5,998 nt of DNA from Deltaproteobacteria bacterium. Lineage in GTDB: Bacteria > Desulfobacterota > DSM-4660 > Desulfatiglandales > HGW-15. The stretch is taken from assembly GCA_030671095.1 (NCBI GenBank), contig DAOVAK010000193.1, forward strand, positions 1 through 5,998, in the 5' to 3' direction. The notes under the pieces were generated by a model. It was not told where the DNA came from and searched no databases. It was given only the letters and a program-made list of their open reading frames with translations. A program made the translations under genes and the position numbers. Within the stretch, counting starts at the first letter, position 1, and every line of letters starts with the position of its first letter. Shown here in pieces: positions 1 to 5,822 of this stretch.

Positions 1-26
1 AGGCAGAGATAAAGTAGCTGAAAGCT

Positions 27-58
27 CCCCAGTGAAACATTTTTCTGGTTTCACGGGG
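27..58. repeat. CCCCA/GGGG-capped hairpin, GTGAAAC stem, copy 1
   Basis: CCCC (27-30) and GTGAAAC (32-38) pair with GTTTCAC (48-54) and GGGG (55-58). This gives 11 perfect base pairs with a single unpaired A31 and a 9-nt loop. It is followed by TAAACAT, which also follows the GGGG at 191-194 and at 5918-5921. It has no T-tract, so it does not look like an intrinsic terminator. A near-identical copy lies at 262-292. Confidence 0.85.
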
Positions 59-95
59 TAAACATAGCTGATAGCTCATAGGGGCAGGGGGGATA

Positions 96-213
96 GCAGA
101 GGGCCCCAGTGCAATAGGCTTCTCATTCCACAGGGAAAGCATTGCACCCCAGTTGAACACCCTGAGGGTACCCGGTTCAACGGGGCGCGCGGGGTAAACA
201 TGGCGCATAGGGC
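96..213. repeat. Left copy of a 118-bp composite direct repeat
   Basis: This matches 5823-5940 in the same orientation. Shared parts are the GCAGAGGGCCCCAGTGCAAT start, the GCATTGCACCCCAGTTGAAC junction, the GGGTACCCGGTTCAAC arm and the GGGGTAAACATGGCGCA end. It holds a GTTGAAC/GTTCAAC hairpin (147-185) with four C, a bulged A151 and four G, the same design as the hairpin at 27-58. Compared with the right copy it has about 16 extra bases in the first loop (near 121-138). It lacks the second GCATTGCAC-GGGG segment just before TAAACAT. Confidence 0.8.
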
Positions 214-261
214 AAAGCAGGTGAAGCAGGAGGGATAGCAGAGAGCTGATAGCTGATAGCT

Positions 262-292
262 CCCCAGTGAAACGTTTTTTGGTTTCACGGGG
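262..292. repeat. CCCCA/GGGG-capped hairpin, GTGAAAC stem, copy 2
   Basis: CCCC (262-265) and GTGAAAC (267-273) pair with GTTTCAC (282-288) and GGGG (289-292), again with one bulged A (266). The loop is 8 nt with six T. The stem is identical to the one at 27-58 while the loop differs. It is directly preceded by two and a half tandem AGCTGATAG units and followed by CAGGCATAGC instead of TAAACATAGC. Confidence 0.85.
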
Positions 293-313
293 CAGGCATA
301 GCTAATAGGAGGA

Positions 314-356
314 GGAGCGTCCCGCAGAGCGGGACTTGAGGAGCGCAAAGCTTGAG
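314..356. repeat. GTCCC-hairpin repeat, left copy
   Basis: GTCCCGC (319-325) and GCGGGAC (329-335) form a perfect 7-bp stem with a 3-nt loop. The unit begins GGAGCGTCCCG and continues ACTTGAGGAGCGC to GCTTGAG. The same layout occurs at 5571-5615, where the arms are GTCCC/GGGAC and the loop is different. No U-tract follows, so this is not a classic terminator. Confidence 0.65.
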
Positions 357-473
357 TGGCGCTGGTGCAACCACCTCATTGAATCACGAAACTCCTTGTG
401 CCCTCTATTGTTCAATCTCCCTAGGTAGAAACAATGGTGTCTTTACCAAGATCTTGCATATTTGCCCCTAAAG

Positions 474-588
474 GAGTATTAAATGCCTACCCATCTCTGC
501 CGGGCCGAAGCCTTTGGCGAAGGCCGATCATCCCCGTCCTAAAGGACGGGGCATTCTGGCGAAGGAAAGTAAAGGCATTCTAATGCTC
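474..588 (+). other. Structured element closed by a 15-bp inverted repeat, upstream of ridA
   Basis: Bases 474-488 pair with 573-588: 15 pairs, with one G-U (T477/G585) and one bulged C580. Two hairpins are enclosed. At 503-525, GGCC, GAA, GCC, TTT, GGC, GAA, GGCC forms two short stems around a symmetric GAA/GAA internal loop. At 532-551, CCCCGTCC and GGACGGGG form a perfect 8-bp stem with a TAAA loop. Together they make a three-way-junction-like shape. Its right edge is 35 nt before the ridA start codon. The strand is assumed from ridA. It could be a structured 5' leader RNA, a MITE, or the tail of an IS200/IS605-type element, whose ends often carry a similar GC-rich hairpin. I do not recognise a known riboswitch class. 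Confidence 0.5.
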
Positions 589-623
589 AGCCTATCAGCT
601 TACAAGAAAGAAAGGAGGTCGCT

Positions 624-1004
624 ATGACAAAAAAGGTTATCAATGTTTCCAATGCACCTAAACTTCCCTTTTCACCAGCCATAAGAGCCGGGGACTTTAT
701 CTTTATATCAGGCCAGGGTGGGTTCGCAGATGCCGAAGGAAAGGAGGTAAAAGGAATAGATGCCCAGACAAGGCAATGCCTTGAGAATATAAAGAATGTC
801 TTGAAGGCAGCCGATGCATCATTGGATGATGTGGTCAAGGTGACCATCTTTCTAAGAAATGTTGACGATTTTTCCAAGATGAATGAGGCGTATCAGGGCT
901 ATTTTCCTCAAGACTACCCTGCCCGCTCAACAGCGGTAACCGGCCTAGTCGTGCCCACCATGCTCGTTGAAATAGAGTGCATGGCCTATTCACCCCAGCA
1001 TTAA
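624..1004 (+). CDS. ridA: RidA family (YjgF/YER057c/UK114) enamine/imine deaminase
   Basis: RidA proteins are small cytosolic trimers. They hydrolyse reactive enamine/imine intermediates, such as 2-aminoacrylate released by PLP-dependent enzymes, to the keto acid and ammonia. The 126-residue product has the usual family length. The family motifs are visible: PFSPAIRAGDFIFISGQ at 15-31, QCLENIKNVLKAADASLDDV at 51-70, and YPARSTAV at 98-105 with Arg101. Glu116 is in LVEIECMA. Arg101 and Glu116 match the catalytic Arg105 and Glu120 of E. coli RidA. The usual PYS tyrosine near the N-terminus is Phe16 here, a conservative change. The ATG at 624 follows AGGAGG (613-618) with a 5-nt spacer. The gene stands alone on the plus strand, convergent with the racemase, and may be read through the structured element at 474-588. 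Confidence 0.95.
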   Translation: MTKKVINVSNAPKLPFSPAIRAGDFIFISGQGGFADAEGKEVKGIDAQTRQCLENIKNVLKAADASLDDVVKVTIFLRNVDDFSKMNEAYQGYFPQDYPARSTAVTGLVVPTMLVEIECMAYSPQH

Positions 1005-1368
1005 ACCTGCTCAGACAAAGGGGTCCTGTCTTCACAGGCTGTTGCCGAAATCCCTTTTCGCTGGGTTTAAAACCTTGTTTGACAAATCCAAGGCTCACTC
1101 CAGGCGATGTCAAAATTCGCCTTTCGGGCTTCTAACAGTTGACATCGCTTATCTTCCGCAACGCCAAGATTTGTTGGCAAAAAGATGTTTAATGACCGCT
1201 CAAAGGAAATTCCGTGAGTCCCTGATGAATCAGATTACAGGCGCACTGAGGCGGACCATGGCAGTAGTGGGATCTGCCAATGGGGCCTAGATGCTGGATA
1301 CTAGTACTGAATTGCAGAACTGAGGGTAACAGTAAATCCGGATCGGACCCACGATTTTGCCATGACCA
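1005..1368. other. Convergent intergenic region with clustered palindromes
   Basis: No credible gene is seen. The open frame at 1042-1290 starts on TTG without a ribosome binding site and shows no family features. The region holds closely packed inverted repeats: CCTGT/ACAGG (1025-1038), CGAAA/TTTCG (1046-1060), GGTTT/AAACC (1064-1074), CCTTG/CAAGG (1073-1093), GCCAA/TTGGC (1163-1178) and the larger repeat at 1104-1148. None is followed by a convincing T-tract, so I cannot name a terminator for either ridA or the racemase gene. Confidence 0.5.
1104..1148. repeat. Perfect 10-bp inverted repeat between convergent genes
   Basis: GCGATGTCAA (1104-1113) is the exact reverse complement of TTGACATCGC (1139-1148), around a 25-nt loop that contains a small GCC/GGC pairing (1119-1127). 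Two imperfect outer pairs may extend it. Its place 100 bp past the ridA stop would suit a transcript-end structure or a palindromic intergenic repeat unit, but no U-run follows on either strand. Confidence 0.6.
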
Positions 1369-2070
1369 TCATGTTTTGGCCACGCTATATTGGAGTGCGC
1401 TTTGCGCATGAATCTTTGACGTGTCGAAGAAAGGTATTCCGAGTTCTTCCCTGGTAAGGAGCAAAGGTATTTCAGTGCAACCCAGGATCAATCCTTGTAT
1501 TGAATCCTCCTCTTTCATCCTCTGAGCTATTTGAAGGAATCGGCCTCGCGTCTCCGCCAACATGATGCCTACACCCAACTCACTGCGGATCTTTTCGTAG
1601 ATGTAGGCCTGCTCGTCCTCTCCGGGCACAGCAATGGAGATGTTCCGCCTCCGGAATACATCCTTATAGAAATGGGATTGCATGGTAATGAGCGTGCCAA
1701 TCAGGCCTACCTTCTTTAATCCGCGCCTCACTACCTCTTCAGATGTCTCTTCAACGATGCTTAATAATGGAATGGGGGACTTTTCTCTCACATGGTCGAA
1801 GACCATGTGAGGGGTATTTGCCGCTATAAGACCGAATTCGGCGCCTGCCCGGGACAAAGACTGACATGCCGCCACCAGCTTGGTTGACAGCTCCGGCCAG
1901 TTGCCCTTTTCCATACTATGACGACATTCTTCTAAGTTGAGGCTGTATATGACAATCTCAGGGTAATTCCCCTCCAAATCCTTGTTTTCATAGCAGAGGT
2001 CAATGATAACTCGATAGTAATACAGGGTGGCTTCAGGCCCCAGCCCACCAATAATACCCATTCTTCTCAT
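1369..2070 (-). CDS. Aspartate/glutamate racemase family protein (single-cysteine type)
   Basis: This belongs to the PLP-independent Asp/Glu racemase superfamily (COG1794, YgeA/RacX-like). These cytosolic enzymes invert the alpha carbon of an amino acid by two-base proton transfer. The 233-residue product has the usual length. It begins with the signature MGIIGGLGPEAT (4-15), followed by the first active-site region AANTPHMVFD (83-92) and the second GCTEIPLL (197-204). Cys198 is the second catalytic cysteine. The first position, normally Cys before Asn-Thr, is Ala84, so a classical two-Cys mechanism is not possible. Single-Cys relatives are known: E. coli YgeA has Thr at this site. The ATG at 2070 follows AGGGAG (2080-2085) with 9 nt between. 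ATG 2061 is a possible alternative. The gene lies 279 bp after the ATPase gene on the same strand, so it may be the last operon gene or have its own promoter. Substrate unknown. Confidence 0.88.
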   Translation of the reverse strand: MRRMGIIGGLGPEATLYYYRVIIDLCYENKDLEGNYPEIVIYSLNLEECRHSMEKGNWPELSTKLVAACQSLSRAGAEFGLIAANTPHMVFDHVREKSPIPLLSIVEETSEEVVRRGLKKVGLIGTLITMQSHFYKDVFRRRNISIAVPGEDEQAYIYEKIRSELGVGIMLAETRGRFLQIAQRMKEEDSIQGLILGCTEIPLLLTREELGIPFFDTSKIHAQSALQYSVAKT

Positions 2071-2349
2071 CTATCCTATCTCCCTTCTCTTGTTTCGTGG
2101 CGTGAACTTTCAAAATGACCATGGGATGATGGAGAACCAAACGAGCCTTTGGGGCAGGCAAATCAAGGCAACATCTCAGGACCGACACGGGAACCAATCT
2201 CGTTACCGAATGTTCAATGGATATTGGCTTGACGCAATGATTTGAGATTGAAGCCCTAACACTGTCAGGCCCTCGATCTTGATTGGGCTTTACCGGGCTG
2301 TTACCCTTCGGTGCCTCGCCTGAGCTGGTCTTTGCCTATGGATGTGAGG

Positions 2350-3177
2350 TTAACGATGGCTGAGCAGGATACTGTCATCCTTAAATTGTTCCCCTGAAGC
2401 CTGTTCAAAAGCGGTCACGAGGTCATTCACTGCAAGCGATCGCTTTTCCTCCTCATCCATATCCACTACAATCTTCCCCTGATGCATCATCACCAGCCTG
2501 TTGCCGTACTTCAGGGCCATCTCCATATTATGAGTGACCATTATGGTGGTCATCCTCTCGCGCTCCACAATCATCTCGGTTAAGCTCAGCACCGTTTGCC
2601 CAGTCTTCGGATCCAACGTGGCAGTGTGCTCGTCGAGCAGCAGGATGGCTGGTTTACTAATGGTGGCCATAACTAGAGACAAGGCTTGTCTTTGCCCCCC
2701 TGAAAGCGTACCCGCCAAGGCGGTAAGGCGATCTTCAAGGCAGAGTCCCAGGGGGGTTAGGGCTTCATAGAATAATTGCCGTCGCTGTTTGTTGATCGCA
2801 GCCCTAATGCCTCTTCTCTTGCCGCGCAAAAGAGCCAGGGAGAGGTTTTCCTCAAGGGTCAGGTTGCCTGCAGTTCCCACCCCGGGCTGTTGCCAAACCC
2901 TGCCCGCATAAGTGGCATGCTTGAACTCCTCGAGATTGGTTACATCATCACCATTGATGATAACCCTGCCTCCTCTTTCAGGAGGGAAGACACCAGCCAC
3001 AATATTGAGCAGGGTGGACTTGCCTGCACCGTTGCTGCCGATAATGGAGATAAAGTCCTGGTCATAGACGGTCAGGCTGACGCCATTCAGGGCGATGACC
3101 TCATCTACAGAACCTTGGGCAAATATCTTCTTTACATCCATGAGCTGGAGTACGACGTCCTTTTTAGTAGCATTCAT
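2350..3177 (-). CDS. ABC importer ATP-binding protein (TrpZ-like, COG1101)
   Basis: This is the cytoplasmic ATPase of the importer encoded with the next two genes. Counting from the chosen start (275 residues), Walker A is GSNGAGKST at 47-55, the Q-loop is VWQQP with Gln96, and the signature LSGGQ is at 158-162. Walker B is AILLLDE, ending in Asp182-Glu183 and followed by HTATLD. The switch histidine is His216 in MVTHN. The LLLDEHTA(A/T)LDP form is typical of the ATPases that pair with ABC_sub_bind-type binding proteins. I chose ATG 3177. It follows the permease stop by 17 nt and has AAGGG (3187-3191) 9 nt upstream, and the protein then begins just before the normal first strand. A GTG at 3222 would overlap the permease and add 15 unconserved-looking residues. 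All catalytic motifs are intact. Confidence 0.95.
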   Translation of the reverse strand: MNATKKDVVLQLMDVKKIFAQGSVDEVIALNGVSLTVYDQDFISIIGSNGAGKSTLLNIVAGVFPPERGGRVIINGDDVTNLEEFKHATYAGRVWQQPGVGTAGNLTLEENLSLALLRGKRRGIRAAINKQRRQLFYEALTPLGLCLEDRLTALAGTLSGGQRQALSLVMATISKPAILLLDEHTATLDPKTGQTVLSLTEMIVERERMTTIMVTHNMEMALKYGNRLVMMHQGKIVVDMDEEEKRSLAVNDLVTAFEQASGEQFKDDSILLSHR

Positions 3178-3194
3178 TATCAAGAACCCTTCCC

Positions 3195-4100
3195 TCACAT
3201 TCTTGCCGCCGGGGGTACCCACTCATGGCGGAGCCTCTTTTTCATATATGGAACTCCCAAGGCGACAATTACCAGTAACGACGTGATCATCTTCAAGTCG
3301 CCCGCCGGCATTCCCAACCTGAGTGCGATGGTTATGAACAGCCTATAGGCAAAGGTGCCCGCAAAGCAGGCCAATAAAACCGAACTGATTCTCCTGGGAT
3401 GAAACAGCGCCTCACCGATGATTACCGCGGCCAGAGCCATCACAATCATCCCGATCCCCATGCCCACATCACAGAATCCTTGATTCTGGGCTACCAAAGC
3501 TCCGGCAAGGGCAACCAAACCATTTGAAATGGCACAACCGAGCAAGACGTTTTTGTCGGTATCGGAACCTAACCCGCGGATCATTTGCTCATTGTCTCCC
3601 GATGCCCTCAAGGCCAGGCCAATCTCGGTTCGTAAAAACCGATGTAGCAGAATAAAGAATACCAGGGCCACGATCGCGGCAAAAGTAATGGACAGCGCCA
3701 TACCTTTTAGTCCCAAAAGCCTGCCCACCAGATCGAAACTGTTTACCTCCCGAAGCAGCGGAACGTTGGCCCCGCCCATGATCCTCAGATTGACCGAATA
3801 GACCCCCACCATCATGAGAATACCTGACAGGAGTGCGGTAATCCTGAGCTTTGTATTGAGCAATCCCGTTACGGTGCCTGCGCATGAACCCGCAAAAAAA
3901 GCGGCAATGGTGGCCACTAGGGGATTCACTCCTCTCACGATAAGCACCGCAGCAATAGCGCCACCCAGTGGAAAGGTGGCGTCTACGCTGAGATCAGGAA
4001 AGGAAAGAACCCGGAATGTAAGGTATACGCCTATGGTGAGCAGCCCGAATATCAATCCTTCATAGCAAGATATGGACAAAACACTTAATAAGACGTCCAC
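3195..4100 (-). CDS. ABC importer permease (TrpY-like, COG4120, BPD_transp_2)
   Basis: This is the inner-membrane channel subunit of the importer. The 301-residue product is strongly hydrophobic, with about eight membrane segments, roughly at 11-31, 44-56, 60-81, 88-108, 134-155, 185-205, 213-233 and 240-285 (the last containing two). The family motif FPDLSVDATFPLGGA is at 34-48. The loop RTEIGLALRASGDNEQMIRGLG (157-178) corresponds to the cytoplasmic coupling loop that contacts the ATPase in this permease class. Translation starts at GTG 4100, preceded by GGAGG with a 5-nt spacer. An ATG just upstream is closed at once by TAA, so GTG is the only reasonable start. The gene lies 86 nt after the binding-protein stop and 17 nt before the ATPase start, as expected for one operon. 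The C-terminal tail is basic (KKRLRHE) and likely cytoplasmic. Confidence 0.94.
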   Translation of the reverse strand: MDVLLSVLSISCYEGLIFGLLTIGVYLTFRVLSFPDLSVDATFPLGGAIAAVLIVRGVNPLVATIAAFFAGSCAGTVTGLLNTKLRITALLSGILMMVGVYSVNLRIMGGANVPLLREVNSFDLVGRLLGLKGMALSITFAAIVALVFFILLHRFLRTEIGLALRASGDNEQMIRGLGSDTDKNVLLGCAISNGLVALAGALVAQNQGFCDVGMGIGMIVMALAAVIIGEALFHPRRISSVLLACFAGTFAYRLFITIALRLGMPAGDLKMITSLLVIVALGVPYMKKRLRHEWVPPAARM

Positions 4101-4186
4101 TTATACCTCCATTGCCTTTTGCAGGGTTCCAGGTGAAAAATCCGATAATACGTCGATTATCCCATTATTCCTTTTTCCGAGACGCT

Positions 4187-5185
4187 CTATTTATCCACGA
4201 CCTTGGTCGCTCTGGCCATGACGGATTGAGGGATCGAGACACCCATCCGTTTCGCCGCCGAAGGATTCACATGCAAGTCGCCCATTTTGCCCCTGTGGAC
4301 AGGTATGTAAGCCGGGTTTTCCCCCTTCAGAACACGGGCCGCTATTTTGCCGCTTTCTCTGCCCAGCACGTAGAAGTCTATACCACAGCTCGCAATGACG
4401 CCTCTCTTCACCTGGTTGGTGTCAGAGCCGAAGAGGGGGACCTTGTTGTCCTCACAGACCTTGACTACCGCTTCGAGGGCGGAGGTGACCACATTGTCTG
4501 TGGGAAACCATACGGCGTCCACCCTTCCCATGAGCGACTTGGCCGTGACCATGACATCGGCCGAGGTAGCTACGGTGACCTCCACAATCCTTTCAATACC
4601 CAGGCCCGGCGCCGCCTTTTTGAGCTCTTCTATCTGAACCTTTGAGTTGACCTCACCCGCGTTATAGATTGTCCCCAGCGTCTTCACATTGGGGCAAATA
4701 TCCTTAACCAGCTTTACCTGGGCACCCACATCCATCCAATCACTGCATCCGGTCACATTGCCACCCGGTTTGTCCCAGCTGTCCACCACCTTGGCGGCCA
4801 CCGGATCGGTCATGGCGCCAAAAACAACCGGTATGGCGGTCCCTTTCGTGGCGGCTGCAATGGCCTGGGTACATGGGGTTGTTATGGAATAGATGAGGTC
4901 TTTCTTCTGTGAAACAAACTTTTGGGCAATCGACGCCACCACACTCATGTCGCCCTCTGCATTGGACTTGTCGTACCGGACATTGTCCCCTTCTTTGAAA
5001 CCCTCTTCAGCCATCTGGTCGATAAAACCTTTTTGGCAGGCGTCAAGCGCAGGGTGGGTGATAAAGTTGGAAATACCGATCTTATAGACCTTTTCGGCGC
5101 ATACACCCGTAGTGGGTGATGCCAGGGCCAGCGCGAACATAACGCAGACAATACCGATAAATGGCCATGTTCCTTGTTTTTTCAT
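4187..5185 (-). CDS. ABC importer substrate-binding protein (TrpX-like, ABC_sub_bind, COG2984)
   Basis: This is the periplasmic solute receptor of the importer. Counting from the chosen start (332 residues), 1-30 is a signal peptide: MKKQG, a hydrophobic core at about 8-22, and likely cleavage after VCA (28-30). The cysteine there does not fit a lipobox. The mature part has the PF04392 hallmarks: IGISNFITHPALDACQKGF (36-54), TPCTQAIAAATKG (103-115), VVFGAMTDPVAAKVV (120-134), GGNVTGCSD (141-149), YNAGEVNS (174-181) and PTDN (228-231). Related proteins bind tryptophan, tyrosine or other amino acids, but the ligand cannot be read from sequence alone. ATG 5185 has AAAGGAGG with AGGAGG at 5193-5198 and a 7-nt spacer. 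An upstream ATG at 5290 would bury the signal peptide behind 35 residues and has no good ribosome binding site. It is the first gene of the minus-strand operon. Confidence 0.95.
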   Translation of the reverse strand: MKKQGTWPFIGIVCVMFALALASPTTGVCAEKVYKIGISNFITHPALDACQKGFIDQMAEEGFKEGDNVRYDKSNAEGDMSVVASIAQKFVSQKKDLIYSITTPCTQAIAAATKGTAIPVVFGAMTDPVAAKVVDSWDKPGGNVTGCSDWMDVGAQVKLVKDICPNVKTLGTIYNAGEVNSKVQIEELKKAAPGLGIERIVEVTVATSADVMVTAKSLMGRVDAVWFPTDNVVTSALEAVVKVCEDNKVPLFGSDTNQVKRGVIASCGIDFYVLGRESGKIAARVLKGENPAYIPVHRGKMGDLHVNPSAAKRMGVSIPQSVMARATKVVDK

Positions 5186-5364
5186 TTGGAGACCTCCTTT
5201 TTTTTGATTTGTAAATTTTTCATAAACTCCCTCACACATCCTTGCCCATAGTGGTTGCCAATTCATCACCTCCTTTAAACTATCGGCCATCCTAAGGCAT
5301 TTTCCCCTACCGGGTGACCTGCTGTTCTAAAAAACTGTCCGGATAATGCCCTGACTTCCAGACA
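5186..5364 (-). promoter_or_regulatory. Probable leader of the ABC operon
   Basis: Reading on the minus strand, this holds a terminator-like hairpin (5329-5364), a possible competing stem, then two strong Shine-Dalgarno sequences. The first (AAAGGAGG, about 5269-5276) precedes no annotated gene; with a TTG at 5261 it could start a 9-residue peptide ending at 5232. A further ATG at 5223 after GAGGGAG would encode a 13-residue lysine-rich peptide. Its TGA overlaps the binding-protein ATG as ATGA, an arrangement typical of translational coupling. I could not identify a convincing promoter. The only TTGACA (5370-5375) lacks a -10 box at normal spacing. Confidence 0.35.
5329..5364 (-). terminator. 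Intrinsic terminator or attenuator candidate before the ABC operon
   Basis: On the minus strand TGTCTGG (5364-5358) pairs with CCGGACA (5342-5336), 7 pairs including one G-U, around a 15-nt loop. One G and then six T (5334-5329) follow. Read on the plus strand the same pairing has a C-A mismatch, so the minus-strand RNA folds better, although CTTTTT also follows on the plus side. It lies about 145 nt before the binding-protein start. It could end an upstream transcript or attenuate the ABC operon. Confidence 0.4.
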
Positions 5365-5570
5365 CTTTTTGTCAATGAACGGGTCAAGATTGCTTTTGAC
5401 TCTTGCTCAGATAACCTTCCCACTGCTCGATGTGGTTTCTTATGTGAATAAGGCACCTCCCAACATTCAACAACCTTAGCAAAAGGGCTATAGGCTAATT
5501 TGGCTACTAGCTGATCGCAATTAACAAAAGGTGTAAGGCGATTTAGCATAAATAAGAGCGCTTCGCTTAA

Positions 5571-5615
5571 GGAGCGTCCCGTTGTACTGGGACTTGAGGA
5601 CCGCCTCCGCTTGAG
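5571..5615. repeat. GTCCC-hairpin repeat, right copy
   Basis: This has the same order as 314-356: GGAGCGTCCCG, a changed loop, GGGACTTGAGGA, then CGC, a 4-nt variable part and GCTTGAG. The arms GTCCC (5576-5580) and GGGAC (5589-5593) are kept while the bases between them differ from the left copy, which suggests that the fold is conserved and the loop is free to drift. Confidence 0.6.
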
Positions 5616-5822
5616 GATTAAGGGCGCAAAACAGGCAGAGAAGCTAAGAGTGCATAGAACAGGAGCACGAGCCTGGCGCATGAAACTGTTTCAGCCGTGT
5701 GTAATGTATTGAAAAAATTCGGGAGAGTCAATACCAAATTCTATCCGCAGAAAATACAGGGGCACATTAGGTAGTAATACCTAGGAAGCATGGCGCATAG
5801 AGCATGGGGCAGAGCGCATGGC

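Larger units (their letters stand above)
1..360. other. Gene-free, repeat-dense left flank
   Basis: I see no credible gene here. The stretch is made of hairpins (27-58, 104-194, 262-292), a GTCCC-hairpin repeat (314-356) and degenerate short words such as AGCTGATAG (tandem at 244-261, single near 67-75) and ATGGCGCATAGGGC (200-213). The open frame on the minus strand at 76-348 is low-complexity and runs straight through these palindromes, so I read it as an artefact. The same kinds of repeat return at 5571-5998, so the coding cassette sits between two related repeat fields. Confidence 0.7.

Noticed and set aside
76..348. 90-codon open frame on the minus strand
   Set aside because: It is a translation of palindromes and degenerate repeats, rich in Cys, Pro and Leu, with no ribosome binding site. 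A similar spurious frame arises at 5767-5949 from the same repeats.
1..360. CRISPR-like array
   Set aside because: The repeats are unevenly spaced, differ in length and stem sequence, and have no regular spacers. There are no cas genes in the window.
1222..1234. CTGATGA, resembling the hammerhead ribozyme core
   Set aside because: It is part of a small CTGAT/ATCAG palindrome, and the other conserved parts (GAAA and the cleavage-site stem) are absent.
1042..1290. 82-codon open frame on the plus strand after ridA
   Set aside because: TTG start without a ribosome binding site, runs through several palindromes, composition not protein-like.
2195..2250. CAATCTC/GAGATTG inverted repeat in the gap before the racemase gene
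   Set aside because: 7 bp with a 42-nt loop is within chance expectation. I found no promoter or terminator in the 279-bp gap 2071-2349.
3178..3222. Upstream GTG start for the ATPase
   Set aside because: It would overlap the permease gene by 28 nt and add a 15-residue tail. The ATG at 3177 has an AAGGG site at suitable spacing and gives the usual family N-terminus.
4142..4163. GATAAT/ATTATC hairpin between the binding protein and permease genes
   Set aside because: Only six mostly A-T pairs. Although GGATTTTT follows on the minus strand, it is too weak to call an internal terminator.
5186..5290. Upstream ATG start for the binding protein
   Set aside because: It would put 35 residues before an evident signal peptide. 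The ATG at 5185 has an ideal ribosome binding site.
5347..5375. TTGACA (5370-5375, minus strand) as a -35 box of the ABC operon
   Set aside because: The 17-nt spacer leads to AGGGCA, not a -10 box, and CATTAT is 21 nt away. The region is also taken up by the terminator-like stem.
5307..5681. 124-codon open frame on the minus strand
   Set aside because: It runs across the GTCCC repeat and the terminator-like hairpin, has no good ribosome binding site and no domain I recognise. The C-terminal half looks less repeat-like, so a decayed gene fragment cannot be excluded.
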